A DNA stretch of 64,000 nucleotides from Phialocephala subalpina (GCA_900073065.1 FJOG01000002.1:3460184-3524183), one strand, 5' to 3'. Shown: positions 32,819 through 45,913, counted from the first letter of the stretch. Made by a program: numbers and translations. Notes: generated from the letters alone by a model not told the origin.

Positions 32819-35808
32819 ATGCATTGCATCGAATGCGGACACCTCCTCCCCACAAACCGCACCCCGCACACCATCTGCAGCAAATGCAAAACGCCCCTCG
32901 CAACCTGGTGGGACGAAACCACCAGCACCTACCGCACGAACCGCGAATCCATCCTGCCCGACTACAAGCCCCCGTTCTCCTCTATCAGCATGCCGATCGA
33001 TGCTGAGGAAAGAGAGAAGATGAAAAGAAGGAGGAATACGCAGAGTGAGGAGGAGAGGGGCTTTAATGCTGTGTTGATTTTGTTGGAGGGGCATTTTGAG
33101 GGGATGCTTGAGAAGCCTAAGAGGACGTATTTGGGGAAGACGATGGGGGAGGTTAAGAAGATGGTCGGGAAGACGTTGGATTTGAGTTTGAATAGGGCGG
33201 AGGTTAGGTATGTGCTCCTCTGCTGCAGCTCTTGCTAGAGATTAGGTATAGGGCATGAGGCTGATGTGTTTGCCATACAGAGAGAAGCTTGCAAAAAACG
33301 TCGACATTTGGATGCACCTCCAAAAAATCTTCAACGCAGCCGTAATCTCCCTCGACAAACGTTCCCTCCCTCCATCTCCTCCAGCCGACGGTTCTGCCGA
33401 CCTCCCCGAATCCGCGAACCTGATTCTCACATCCTACGATTCGTTACGAGAGGATCTACATTATTTGAACAGTCTGCTGGTTATAAGCAGAAATATGTTG
33501 GCGATTAAGGAGACGGCACAAGAGATCTGCGCGGCGGTGCAATTTGACAAGGCGGTGCAGAAGTTGATTGTGCTTTGTGTTAATGTTACAAGTAAGGGGT
33601 ATGATGGGGAGACGGTGGATGAGGCGAGGAGGGGGAAGTTGAATGAGATTACGGAGCTTTGTGAGTTTTTCCTGTGCGGACATTGTGATGGGGAGAAGTA
33701 CTGACGCGGGAACAGACAAGAAGCTGCTCGTTACGTGCTTGCAGCATACGCATAATTGGACTATGGGGAACGACCGATTCAAGATGTCGTTCTGGTTCGA
33801 GATGCTGTTCGACGACGACCTGAAGAATGACGCGATTCATGAGCTTCCTCCGGACGATTTAAATGTCGAGAAAGTGCATCATGAAGTTGAGAATTGGTTG
33901 AGGAGGCATACCAAGAAGAAGGATCCCGTGGCTGCGAAGCTGTTGGATCAATACGCATCCGAAGTCTCTACTGGCTATACCCCTGGTGAACTACCGAAAG
34001 GTGATTTCGACGATGAACCCGAAGTAACGGAGGAGTCGACGCCCGTCTGGAAGCCGGATCTGGAAGATAAATTTGAGCAAGATAGACTCTACGCCAGAGT
34101 CTCGCACGAAATCGATATTTGGTGGAAGAAAGTCCGAGACGCCAATTTCGACGGTTGGATTGTGCCTATGGAGACCGTTGAAGGTGCAGAGGCTCGTGCT
34201 AGGGCATGTAAGGACAATGCTATGCATCGATACATGCCTCGAAGTTCGGATCATGATCAATTCGATCATGAGGACGATCACTATGGAACTGGGCCTGAAA
34301 ATGGCGATTTGACTTCTAATGAGATTGATGATCGATCGATTCAAGGAGAGGACGGAGAAGAGGATGAGGAAGAGGAGGAAGACGATGATTCTTATGTCGA
34401 AGGCCCATTACGTGGATTACTAACTGAGATTCCCAATATTTTGGACACGAAGCAAATTGAGGCTTTGCACATGACCGTCAAAGCCTGCATTGTGGACTCG
34501 ATGGGCTCTGGTTTAACGCAAGCTGGGGAGAACCTGCAAAAGACGAGATGCAAGATGTTCTTGGCACTTGATTGTGGAAAGAATCTGCTTCGAGAATTAC
34601 TGGTTTTCATCGCAGTCTGGGAACAGACGGACCAGCAGTTCATCTTCCAGATCACGGCTCAAATCATCGAGTCATTCCACCACAATGCGCTGTTGCCTTA
34701 CGCTTGGAACTCTCTCCGAATTCTCAAGGACATTGTATCTCCTGCTCAGACCGTACTTCTACGGCTTATCAACTATATGTTCCGTGCGCGGAAGGACAGT
34801 CCAATCTACGACGATGTCAAGGACTACAATCGCGATGCGAAACTCATCCACTTCCTCTACAACTACTTCCGTTGTCGAGTGGTGCCAGATTGTTTGGCAT
34901 TGATCGATGCTCAAACTCAAATAATCAAGGACAAGAAGCACCCTGGCGACTTCCCAGTCGACCTCTGGGACATGGAACGAGCCAAAGACGGTCTTTCGCA
35001 ATACCTGGATTTCATCTCCGTCATCGCTGAGATCCCAGAGATGCGTCATCTTCTCATCGAGTGGGAGACGGTGTACGAAATGGTAGCTCTGCTCCAAGCC
35101 CTTGAGGTTGGCGTAGCAAAGAAGCCATTGACAGCGCCGATGCCAGGTCCAGCTCGACGCCCGGGAGCAGATTCTTCGACAGGCAAATCGCCGGATCCCG
35201 TTTCTCGTGGTTCACAACCGGCTAACCTTCCCCCTCTGCATGACACACCTCACTTATTCCCCTGGTCAGGCATCAAGATTCAGATACTGATCATCCTTAC
35301 CTCCCTTATTGCGCCTACCAATGCACGACGCGACGGTGCGGTCAATCCGGTCCCGCAAAGCAAGCTCGGAAATCCGATTGTTCAGAAACAGCTCCTGGCG
35401 CATCATGGAATAATGCCATTGCTCAACTGCTGCGTATACGATGGACACAACGAGTATCTAAAGGAGCGCGCTACACTTGTGATCAAGTTCCTGATGGACG
35501 GCTGCAAGGAAGCTCAAGACTTCGTCAAAGAGCTCGTACCTGTGAAGCAGGCTCAAGAACAGGCTCAACGACAGGCCCATGCCAGACAACAAGCTGAGAA
35601 TAGGCAAAACTCGAGAGGCGTTAAGCTCAATGGGAGTACGGCTATGAGTGGAGCTTCCGCTGATCTAGAGGCGAAGAGACAAGAGTTGGAAAAGAATATG
35701 AAGGAGTTGCGTATCAGAGAGAATATTACTAGTGCGTTGGGCGCGGGACTTGATATGGGTCCCGAGAACGGGGAGGGAAGTGGTGAGAAGAAGACTGGAA
35801 AGAAGTGA
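32819..35808 (+). CDS. Ataxin-10/Ctr86-like protein with N-terminal Cys4 motif
   Basis: Exons 32819-33207, 33281-33660 and 33716-35808 give 953 residues with consistent phases. The N-terminus has a Cys4 pair (CIECG.. CSKCK, about residues 3-24), resembling a zinc ribbon. The middle is helical with an acidic low-complexity stretch at ~34345-34390 (EDGEEDEEEEEDDD). Near the C-terminus, LLNCCVYDGHNEYLKERATLVIKFLMDGCKEAQDFV resembles the ataxin-10 homology domain (plLL..c..D..N.fikEwa...i..Ll....enQ) of fungal copper transport protein 86. That assignment is from remembered consensus only. A charged coiled-coil tail follows. If the zinc ribbon belongs to a separate upstream gene, the join at 33207/33281 would be wrong, but frame and splice signals support one gene. 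Confidence 0.68.
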
Positions 35809-36907
35809 GCGACTCGTGACAGCGATTATTGCAGATGCGAAGATACATTGGGCGGCGTTCAAATAGGCAATTAGATAGATACCCTTTGGTTATTAGGAAA
35901 CGGCTAGCATGGCATAGGGACAGCACAACATAGCGAGCTTTCATTTCATCAACCTCCGGCAAACAACTACCGTCACGTGTAGTCGACGTGCAACAGATCC
36001 TCCTCCTTTCCATTCATAGAAGCGGCTCAGAGTTCGAAAAGCTCCGTGAAGCGTAATGAACTATTCTCAGACTAGTGTCAACAGCCAACATGCGGCTATC
36101 AAGTCGGTGGATTCTTTCTGTGCCGCTTCGGTGCGTTCCAGGGGTCTCAGGGCTCAAGCGAGTGTTGCAAACATCGAGGTCGGCGAGATCTCTTCTCAAC
36201 CCAGAATTTTGTTGCTGAAAATTTTCAGTCTCGGCAGTCCGCCTGAGAAATCGAAGCACTTAGTTGTACGATGCTTTTTGAGGACACGAAAACATTTCGT
36301 GCATCAGTTTACCTTCAATTTCGCGATGCTATTTTGCTGACATGCTCCTCGCTAAACAATTCGGCGTGTTTTCAGGGGAGAGGCTGTGCCGCCAGCCAGT
36401 GCTGACAGGTACCATATTCTTGGAATGCCCCCAACGATCGTCACCAATCATTACCAATCAAATACATTCTTCACGCAAGTCATCAATTCATGCATCTGCA
36501 AAAGCCTCCAAATATATCTTACTTGGTCTGTTTATCCGGATTGGAATTAAGCTTATTTCTCCTTCAAGTACGGGAAAAGCCTACGGACTTCCCCACATTG
36601 TACATATTGGAGGACTGGAAGTGACCGATTTGTACAGATGGAAGGGGGGTTAGTAAGGGCTCGGTCACCGGTAGGCGCTCAGCCTCGAGGAGAATGTCCA
36701 GTGGTAGAATTTTGGTAAAGGGCGGGCTTGATATAAGATTCGAAGGTGGTCACAGGTACTTGGGATGATCAAGTGATTGCTGAGGAATTGATATTAACTG
36801 AAGTTTGCACGTCTTCACTTAGACTCACTCCAGACTCACGCTTGCTCAATACACTTCAGGTCTTGATCAATTCTTCATTGCGCTTTTGCCGTCCTCAAAA
36901 TATCAAA
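35809..36907. other. Intergenic region
   Basis: About 1.1 kb with only chance frames on both strands; no feature recognised. Confidence 0.5.
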
Positions 36908-37664
36908 ATGGCAGTCATGACTAGAAAGCGCAAAGCGAGCAGCGTGAGCTCAGACGAGATGAACATCAAGCCCAGCAAAAGCCCACGCATTCGTCTCGTC
37001 CACATCCCCACGAAATCAAAACCCGCACCTTCATTTCTGTAAGTCTCTTCTTCTATCCTCCCAATTAAAATCTAACAACGTTCCCAGAGGCGAACAAGAA
37101 ATAGTCACCATCGGCCTCGAATCAGCCACCAACGCCATCCCAGTACACAAGAACTTCATCACACATTATTCGCCTTTCTTTGCGGCGCATTTCTCCTCTT
37201 CCTCACACCTCACAATCGAAGACCTCAAGCCACAAACTTTCAACATCTTCCTTTCCTGGCTCTACACCCAGAAGATCACCACCCCTTACTCCCGGCCAGA
37301 CATCAACGTCCTAATCTCGCTCTGGCTCCTTGCCGGTCGATTCTTGGTATCAAAACTCCAGAATCAAATCATAGGTATGATTTTCGAGAAACAGTTCTCG
37401 GGATACATCATTAGAGAGACGTTTTGGGAGGTATTTGAGAGGACAGAGAGAGGGAGTAAGATTCGGACGTTCTTGGTGGATGGGTTTGTGAGGAAGATGG
37501 GGGATCTGACGAGTAGGGATGGAAATGGGGAGAAGGGATTGGGATATGAATGGTTGCCAAGGGAGATGTTAGAAGATGTTTTAGTTGAAATTAAGTGCAA
37601 CGGTGGAGTGGGAGAGGTGAGGTGTAGGAGGAGAGTGGAGGAGTTTTTGGTTGTTGAGAGGTGA
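36908..37664 (+). CDS. BTB/POZ domain protein
   Basis: Exons 36908-37038 and 37088-37664 give 235 residues. A basic N-terminus (TRKRKASS.. SKSPRIRLV) is followed by a BTB fold: VTIGLESATNAIPVHKNFITHYSPFFAAHF, then LTIEDLKPQTFNIFLSWLYT and VLISLWLLAGRFLVSKLQN. BTB domains mediate dimerisation and often bind cullin-3; in fungi short BTB-only proteins like this are numerous and mostly uncharacterised. The ATG at 36908 is taken because the upstream frame is not protein-like. Confidence 0.82.
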
Positions 37665-38719
37665 TGGTTGATGAGACAATATAGGTTCCGAGTTATCAAA
37701 ATAGAAAGGAGCTCTGGAGATTCTGTGAATAACGTGCGTCCCTGGGATGCGAGAAGCCCACCGTGCCGAGAAAATTGATAGGTACTTTGACTTCAAGCAA
37801 TTCGAACTCTATGAATTATCAGAACTTCACATATTTCTGTATAAAATAATATGCAGCAACCATTCCTGAATGCTCGGGACCTCTCCTCTATCAAAAATTA
37901 CGTTCGCGTTATCGTATTTGCGCCTAATTTCGGAGAGCCTCCTTCCATGGCAAAACAGGACTTCTCCTCCGCAGCACCACCGTCAAGCTTATTCCACCGT
38001 CAAGCTTATTCCACCGTCAAGCTTATTCCACCGTCGAAACTCATAAATGACCCTTATCCGATCCTCAGAGTCCCACAGTAATACTCAGAAAGTCCTCATC
38101 AGCCTTGTGGCTACCGTGGCGCTGATCTTCATGCAACCTCGCGATGCCAGTCGGTACCTCCAATCAAAGAGACCGAAGGCCGAAACAACTCCGTGCATCC
38201 CGCAGAATTATTACAGCGTATTTTACTTTAGATAATATGCACGCTATCCTGATCCAAGCTTGTGGCTAGTAAGACTATGGCTATGCATTGTCTTGGCCAG
38301 CTCCCTGCGTGCCGAGAGCAGAACGCCTCTTGCTGCCGGGCCTTTGATGGTGGGAGAACGCCCGACCACACAATTTCAACCCAGTTCCCCCATCCACAAA
38401 CACCCTCCACTGCCTTCTATAATCGCCTCGATCCAGGGCAACGCAGTGGTATCATCAGTACACGCAACAGACACTGAGGATTGTATGGAGGACTCAATTA
38501 GGGAATAAATGAGATGAGATATCTCAGATGATGATCAGGTGTATTAATAGCTATGAATATCCTTGAAAAAAGAATTGAAACTTAAAGATGATTATACTAG
38601 AGAAGCGGAGAATGAGCCAGGTTGTGAGAAAAGTGGAGCTTAAGACAGACCACTGAAGTCCAAGTTCATAGGATCATTGATGCTGTATGCTATCGACAGA
38701 AGAGCTGTTAATTCTCTCG
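37665..38719. other. Intergenic region with 17-bp tandem repeat
   Basis: About 1.05 kb. At 37981-38031 a 17-bp unit (CGTCAAGCTTATTCCAC) occurs three times without mismatch. Nothing else supported. Confidence 0.6.
37981..38031 (+). repeat. 17-bp x 3 tandem repeat
   Basis: Three exact units of CGTCAAGCTTATTCCAC in non-coding DNA between the BTB gene and the zinc-cluster regulator. Confidence 0.9.
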
Positions 38720-41331
38720 CTAGGCAGAATAACGGATGAACTTACAAAGCGGTAATGAATCCAATTGGGGCCAGAAATCCAAATTCAAATCAAATTGCCC
38801 TAACCCACCACTCGTCGACAATACGTCGTCGAATACATTCATATTAGGGGAAGGGCCTTCGAGTATTGAAAAGTCTGTATGTGGTCGGGGTCCTTGGGGA
38901 TCACTTGATCCTGAAGCAGCACCGGATATGTTGCGTTCCATAGTTGCATCGGTGACGTTGTCAACTTGGCGGCGAACCTCTTGGCGGAGCTCCTCAAGGA
39001 TCAAAGAATACCGTAGGCCAGGTGCATTTGATCTCGTCGCCTCAGCAAGATGTTGTTGACACTTCTCCGCCAGGGTAAGAATCTCCGTTTGGGACTTGCA
39101 CAGTTGGCCCAGGGATCCCTTAGCTTGGATGACGTAGAGGTACAGGATGGACAGAGCCATGAACGTGATGTACTGCGTGAACCAGTACACCTTAAACTTC
39201 TCATTTTCTGCCACAAGTTGAAGCACCATGCCCGCAACAGCCTTCGCAGCATCGACGCACTTCTGAATGGATTGCTGGTACGCCGGGTTTTCTGGTGTTC
39301 CGTGGCGGGTTCGACGAGAGAAGCTGCTAAGGAGCAGAGGCCGGTTCACGAGCATCACTGCGTGCAAGTAGAAGGATTTCAGTGCAGTAAATTGCCTGCG
39401 GAAGACAGGTATCAGACTTGAGGCCTTCACAGCGCCAGAGAGGAGGACGGGGAGTTTCGACTGCCATTCCTCAAGAGCGTGGTTGTGAGCTGCCACAAGC
39501 TGTAAGCGCTCCGAGGAAGACTTCTGGAGCGCACTGTACTGCTCTCTGGAGGCTTTCCCCACAATAATGGCGAGTTGTGCGTGTAAGATTGGCGCGTCCA
39601 TCATGCAGTCTGTCTCCCCCGACATTAGTATGGCGGTAGAGGTAAGGTCTTCGTCATTCACCGGCTCCGGAAGATCCTGACTGATGAGCTGTTCCTGGAT
39701 GAGTGTAGGCCGTCCGATCGCGATGCTGATATACTTGTCCGACGTGTAAATAGCCCAGAAGAGTCTCCTCTGGCACTCCCGTGTGATTGGAGAGGTGCAC
39801 TCCAACACTGTTCTCTTTTGGTACAAGCCCAGTGCCAAAGTCAATTGGACGGCGGTGCCGAACGTGAACCAGGCCTGGTTCGGCCTTGATGAGCTGAGTA
39901 AATAGTGGCATTGTATCAGACGAGCCTGAACTGACTCTATAGTTGGGGCTCCATCTTCAGCGCTAAGTTTTTGCTGAGCCATTGCGAAGAATCGCTCGCC
40001 CTCTGCGTCAGTGCCGGGTGCATTACAGGTGCCCGTTATGCCATCCGAAAACGACATATAGAGGGAACCATGCGCGAGGACCATCAGGACAACGGCTTGG
40101 CGGGCGTGGGTCATCTTGAAGCCGCCCAGTTGGTCTTCTGCGTCATGCAGTTCTTTCAGCCATTTGGATATTGTAGGCCGGTGAAGGTAGCGGTAAGTGG
40201 GGCTGGCGAAGTCAAAGTATCTCGATAGAAGTCCTTGAGTATGGTCCTGTGAAGGTAGTTTCAAATCACCAACTGGTGGAGTAAGCACCGGCGTGGGTCT
40301 GTCGCCATACGTGAAGATTGAGCCGCTAGCTACAACATCTTGGTTGAGATGCGCGGTGACCTCCTTGTTAACTTGTCCAAGTTGGCGCCAGACCCGCTGC
40401 AGCCACGAGATGGCGGAGGTTGGCCCAATATAGTGGCCTGTACCACCCGGCTCGGGACTCGGCCCGCGTGAAAGATCAAGGGCTGGTGCATTATGAGAAG
40501 CTAGGTCCTGCGTACCAGCGCTTTCAAGGTGTCGAAACGGATATTGAGAGATGGACGACTCAGGAAAACGGCTCTGAGTTCCAACATAAGGGAGTTCCGC
40601 AGGAGGCAAGCTTTGTATTCCACGATCTGCTACAGGTTGGGATGGCGGTAGTTGAAAAGTCGTACTTGGATGGGCATGCTGTACGTCCGGACTCCTGCCA
40701 TGTTGGTCGATACCAGGAATTGCGGTGGATGCTGTTCGAGGCCGATACGACCTTTGAGCTCTTAGATCGCTTTTTGATGATAAGGTCTGTACAGATCCAT
40801 ACACAATTCCTGTCAGCATATTTTAATCCCAAAGGTGATATGTAGAAGTTGTTTGTTGAAGCAGAGTTAATTATGGAGCTATGAAAGGCCGAGGGATATC
40901 AGAAGCAATTGTGGGCTAAATATAATCCAGGGTGTGCCTATGACAATAAACAGAAAGCTGGATTTCACAAGACTCGTAGTTTACGTGGGCTGTCTGCAAA
41001 GAACACATCCCACACTAAGCTCTCCGAATGCAAGATCTAATCAACAATCACACGAAATAAGACTCACATCGAACACTGCCGGGGGCGCACATCTACCCCG
41101 CGTATATCTCGCAAGATACGTACACTCCTTCCCAACTCTCACACAAGAAGGACAAGGCTGCGTCCCTGTGCAGCGTTTCTTCCTGGATTTACAATCATCG
41201 CATGCCCTCGTAATTTTCCGACGCTTGCTCGATCCTCGATCATGCTGGGTGTCTGAGACTACATCGGAAGTGTTAGACGTGTGCAGAGTTGTTGCTGGAG
41301 AATCTAAAGAATGGGCGGCACTGACGGTCAT
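38720..41331 (-). CDS. Zn2Cys6 fungal transcription factor
   Basis: Regulator of the Gal4 type. Exon 1 (41068-41331) has the binuclear cluster: CDDC, six residues, C, five residues, CPSC, six residues, C, preceded by basic KRRKITRA. Exon 2 (38720-40786) carries the fungal-specific transcription factor domain, with YFDFASPTYRYLHRPT, a long helical region including RRLFWAIYTSDKYISIAIGRP, and later membrane-like helices normal for this family. The join shown gives 776 residues, but the intervening ~280 nt is long and could hold a further small exon. It is the downstream-most member of a same-strand group with a permease and a dioxygenase, suggesting it may regulate them. Confidence 0.85.
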
Positions 41332-41643
41332 TGATGTGGCTGGTTGTCAGATTTCAGAGGGAGCGGAACAGGAATGCATGAGGCGGATATAGTTACGGGC
41401 TATCTGGAGGAATATTTGCGGGGTAGGAGCGAGCTAATGCACCCCGGAAAAGAGCTCGGAAATGCTGTGACCCAGCTTGGTATTTCCGAATACACTATTC
41501 CAAATGCGGCTACAAAGGTCCAGAACTTCCTCCCAGTGATGTCGAACGCCTGTTCTACCAACTACCAAGCTGACGATTGAAAATTTGAATGTACAAGTCC
41601 AAGTTGCACCGACTTGATCACGAAAACTCTAAATGCCGTGGTA

Positions 41644-44064
41644 TTACAGCTTGTACCGGAACATCGGGGACTCATCGCCCATTTTCGCAAGCTGCTCCTC
41701 TGTGTACTGATTGCGAACCTCATCTTCCGAAAGCAAGTCCCTCCTCTTGTTGACTGTCTTGTACGCGAATGCGAGCAGCATCGTGATGATAACACCAGTG
41801 GCGACGAATGCAAGGCCGGTGCCAAAACCAGTGTGATAGCCGGGCGCTTCCTTATCCAAGAACATGTAGCTCCCAACGATACCTCCGAGATTGCCGACTG
41901 TTAGAGTTCATTAGGCATGATGTGTGGGTAAGGCGATGATGAGTGCACCTACGGCAGATGTTGAAAGCAATGCCTATAGCGCGCTTTGACGATCCAGCCA
42001 AATTGCTGGATATCCATGCGCTGCCCGCTGGATTCGTTGGGTAGACGCCTATACAAATGAGGACGACACCGATATAGCAGGGTATGATGTTTTGTTTTAT
42101 CGTGCTCGCGTAAGGGATAATGATCGAGAAGCCGACCACGATGGTCAACAGAGGAACCACGATGAAGGGCATGCGGCCCCAGCGGAAGTAGAATCTGTCG
42201 GAGAGGCGGGCGAAGCAATATGCACTGATCGCACCAGCCACGTACGGAGGGATGGTTAATAGTTGCGCGTTTGCAGAGCTAAATCCCATGCTTTTGGTTA
42301 TGCTCGGCATCGTAAACTTGATTCCTGTCGGAGGGTGAGTATGGGGGCTATGTTCAATGAGTGGAGGGGGTACCATAGCTGCATGCAGTAACACAGAACA
42401 GAATCCAGCCCTGCATGTAAACCTTATAGTCGGTAAGAATTGAAAACAGCTCCTTCCATCTGAACTTGCGGGCTTTCTCCTCGGAAACTGTGCCACCTTC
42501 ACGGATAGTAGCTTGNNNNNNNNNNNNNNNNNNNNNNNNNNNNNNNNNNNNNNNNNNNNNNNNNNNNNNNNNNNNNNNNNNNNNNNNNNNNNNNNNNNNN
42601 NNNNNNNNNNNNNNNNNNNNNNNNNNNNNNNNNNNNNNNNNNNNNNNNNNNNNNNNNNNNNNNNNNNNNNNNNNNNNNNNNNNNNNNNNNNNNNNNNNNN
42701 NNNNNNNNNNNNNNNNNNNNNNNNNNNNNNNNNNNNNNNNNNNNNNNNNNNNNNNNNNNNNNNNNNNNNNNNNNNNNNNNNNNNNNNNNNNNNNNNNNNN
42801 NNNNNNNNNNNNNNNNNNNNNNNNNNNNNNNNNNNNNNNNNNNNNNNNNNNNNNNNNNNNNNNNNNNNNNNNNNNNNNNNNNNNNNNNNNNNNNNNNNNN
42901 NNNNNNNNNNNNNNNNNNNNNNNNNNNNNNNNNNNNNNNNNNNNNNNNNNNNNNNNNNNNNNNNNNNNNNNNNNTAGCTTGAATGGTGAGATAGCGCACC
43001 TCGTCTTTGTCGAGCCAACGAGTGGAAAGTGTAGGAGTATCGGCCATGAAGAAGAAGCAGGCAACGCCAAGCATAACGGTTGCAAGGCCTTCGAGCAGGA
43101 ATATCCATCGCCAGCCTTCGTATCCTGCCACGCCGTCCATTTTCGCGATGGCGTAGGCAAGGAGGCCGGAGAATGCACCCGATAAAGCGCTGGCGCAGAA
43201 GAAAACTGCAATCCGTGTTTGCAGTTCCTGGGGCATATACCACCGAGTAATGAGATAGACTGCGCCAGGGAAGAACCCGGCTCTACAGAGATGGTTAGAA
43301 ATCAGTCATTATTACAGAGTATTGTGCTAGGCCTTATAGACAGGGACATACTCCGGGATGCCAAGCATGAAGCGACAAGCAATCAATCCACCATAGTTCT
43401 GCACAATACCGGTCAAGGTCATGATAACGCCCCAAGAGACAATGAGGATCCCTAAGTAGTACGAGGGACGTTTGAACTTCTTGAGTAGAATATTGCTCGG
43501 GACCTCTTTTTTCATAGTCGATATTAACATAGCACACGACGAACGCTGGCGAATGGAGGTCTTACCAAGGAGAATGTACGGGATGAAAAAGATAGACAAA
43601 GCGACTGTTAAAAGTCAGCCGACGAAGTTCAAAGTATTTGCTACGACGCCCACTGTTGTATTGGACACCAGTTAGCTTAAGATCGGTTGTCAGGCCTTCA
43701 ATTTTTGCGTTGCCTGATATCGCGTCAATTACGGGCATCCATGTTCAGAAGTGGTGGGCATACCGATGTTGGCGCGATCGATGTGAGCGCAGAGATACAA
43801 GAGTGAGAGGAATGGTACAAGTCTGATATCGATCTAGAAAAGCAAACTCGAGTCAGAACAAGTGAGTCTAGGTAAGCTACGTAAGTTATTAGTGATATGA
43901 GAAGGGTTTCAAACCTTCCATATAAGTTTCTTCCTGCGTTCTGGAAGAAAAGTCTCGTAGAAGGCGGCATCTTCGTGCGGAATACCAAGTTTGTGATACT
44001 GGCTGATGTTCTCAACATGTGCAACGTCCTCAAGGTTCTTCTCGTTGATGCTCGGAGAGCTCAT
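41644..44064 (-). CDS. MFS transporter, Dal5/allantoate-permease type
   Basis: Plasma-membrane anion:cation symporter of the ACS family, which takes up organic anions such as allantoate, nicotinate or pantothenate-like compounds. Eight exons: 43915-44064, 43764-43833, 43654-43713, 43566-43604, 43352-43505, 42374-43282 (containing a 459-N run), 41953-42324 and 41644-41897. Typical words are VPFLSLLYLCAHIDRANIGN, QYNIALSIFFIPYILLEVPS, CRFMLGIPEAGFFPGAVYLI and the cytosolic loop ending DYKVYMQGWI. Removing the Ns and one copy of a 7-bp overlap gives 513 residues with every phase correct, the usual family length. The first intron starts with GTTTGA, a less common donor. Confidence 0.88.
42516..42974. 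other. Assembly gap, 459 N, probably spurious
   Basis: The bases before and after the N run are the same: TAGCTTG at 42509-42515 and at 42975-42981. Merging them joins the permease frame as LTIQATIREGG without a break, at normal family length. Confidence 0.9.
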
Positions 44065-44836
44065 GTCGGCCTGCTGCTCTGCTGGCACAGGATGAGTCAA
44101 ATGGGGAGAACAAGTTAAGTGGCCGTTCCTGGGGCGATTGAGCAAGGAGTAGAATAAGGAGAGGGGAGGAGGCTATCAAAGCTAATCTATACGTACAGCC
44201 TGTCGGCAAGCGAAACTTCTGGCTTACTTTACTGAGTAGATTCGGAGATGCTAGATGTGTCCGCTACGCCCTTACGGATGTAGAGAAGGTATCCGACCCA
44301 TCCGTATGCAGAGCTTGCGGAGAAGCTTGCGGAGAAGCAAGAGTGGGGAAATACTAATCCTGGGGCACCCAGCCCTGAAGCAGGTCGGTCGAGGGAGCGC
44401 CCGACGGAAATGAGACATAAATCCACCATCGTTACCGATACGGGACCGCAACAAGGTCCACCATAGTTATCGTCTAGATATAAGACTTGCTATAGCAACT
44501 ACAGTTTTCCATCTAAGCTGCATCTCAGCACATCAATAACCAAATAACTAATACGACTTGTGCAAACACCGCGATAGACTATCGCACTCGACACAACCGG
44601 CCGACGTAGCGTGCATTAGGCTATTAGCTATATCGACACTTAGTGTAAGTGCCAATAAAGACGAGAGGCAGTGAAACGCATTAAATGGGGGCAATACGTA
44701 ACATGTTTCTTCATAAAGACACGAATTCTCAAGCACAGGCATCGTGTCAACATATTTACTTATTAGCGTTACTCTTTTGATTACATGCTCTGAAACGTGC
44801 ATTTCTATTACGATACTATAAAACAGGGAACAAGCG
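44065..44836. other. Intergenic region, permease promoter side
   Basis: About 770 bp between the permease start and the dioxygenase stop, both on the minus strand. No gene seen; short frames only. Confidence 0.5.
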
Positions 44837-45913
44837 TCAGAGCCCGTCGCCGGGAACCCACGTCTTCATCCACCTCGTGTCATAAGGCTTTCCTGTTTCG
44901 ACATATCGCAAGTCCGTGGCGAGACGTATACGGCCCAGATGGTCTTCATTGATGGCTGCTGAGTGGATCATAAATGGATTGTGCAGCACAATATCCCCAG
45001 CTTCATAGTTGGCACACAGCCATTTCCGATTCCAAGCCTTTCCAAACTTGCCGGAATCCTTCTCCAAGTATCCTGGGTAGGATTAGTTGGGACCCTTCGG
45101 TCTGGTTGTGAATTACTGACCCGTGTCCATCATAGTAGAGTTGAATGCAGAGATCCTCTCAGCATCGCTGAGATTCTCTGCAGCCTTGTTGAAGTCCCTC
45201 TCAAGCTGCTGTCCAACAGTGACTGAATCCTCCAAATATATCAGGCCACCACCGGTAGCTGCACAATCGCCGATGGGCACCCACGCAGTCATCGACGTCG
45301 GAGGGCCTGCGCGCAGGAAGATCTGGTCGTAGTGAACTTGAGTCGTCTCGCCGCCTGGGACATTCGGCCGCAGTATCGATCGCTCAAGCAGTGTGGTATC
45401 CTCCCACCCAGTGAAGTGTCGAATGAAGGCTTTTAGATCAGGATGTCCGCAGAAGTCTCGGTACCACTTCTCGCTATGCGCGTCGATCATGCGTTGGATA
45501 TACTCAGTGTTCTTGTCCTGAAAGCCAAATTTGCGCCGCAGCTTGCCTGGCTGCATCCAAAGACGCCAATCATCGCCACAGAAGATCCCCTCTCGCTTCG
45601 GCGTTCCCTCCTTTGTCAATCCCGGGAGGTATTCGAAGTATGTTTCCCTCATTTTCCGCACGTCTTCTTTCGGTAGGACGTCCTTCACCCACAGGTAGCC
45701 GTCACGAACATACCGCGCTCGCATCTCTTCTAAAGGTGTGTCCTTCGTGGTGGGCCGAAGCCATCCGAGCGAGTCCTTGTCGATTAAGCCTCCAGAAGAG
45801 TGCAACTCGAGTGTGTCAGTATCGCGGAACATTTTTCGTAGCTTGGGAGTCTCATGTTCTTTGGAAGAAGGCTCATCGAGCACGGGCTCATCAACGAAGA
45901 TTCCTGGAGCCAT
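44837..45913 (-). CDS. Phytanoyl-CoA dioxygenase (PhyH)-like enzyme
   Basis: Fe(II)/2-oxoglutarate oxygenase of the PhyH superfamily, whose fungal members hydroxylate lipids or specialised metabolites. Exons 45121-45913 and 44837-45072 give 342 residues. The iron motif HxD is in TTQVHYDQIFLRAG, and the distal His probably in LHNPFMIHSAAINED, followed by an Arg (RIRLATDLRY) that would bind 2-oxoglutarate. The N-terminal YVRDGYLWVKDVLPKEDV matches the start of the fold. Located just upstream of the permease and regulator on the same strand; the grouping suggests a shared substrate pathway, but co-regulation is inferred. Confidence 0.86.

Noticed and set aside
32636..33094. 152-codon minus-strand frame opposite the ataxin-10-like gene
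   Set aside because: Antisense shadow of the coding exon with its Cys4 motif on the plus strand.
42354..43243. Long frames running through the N gap in several frames
   Set aside because: They consist mostly of unknown residues; the supported model is the permease described.
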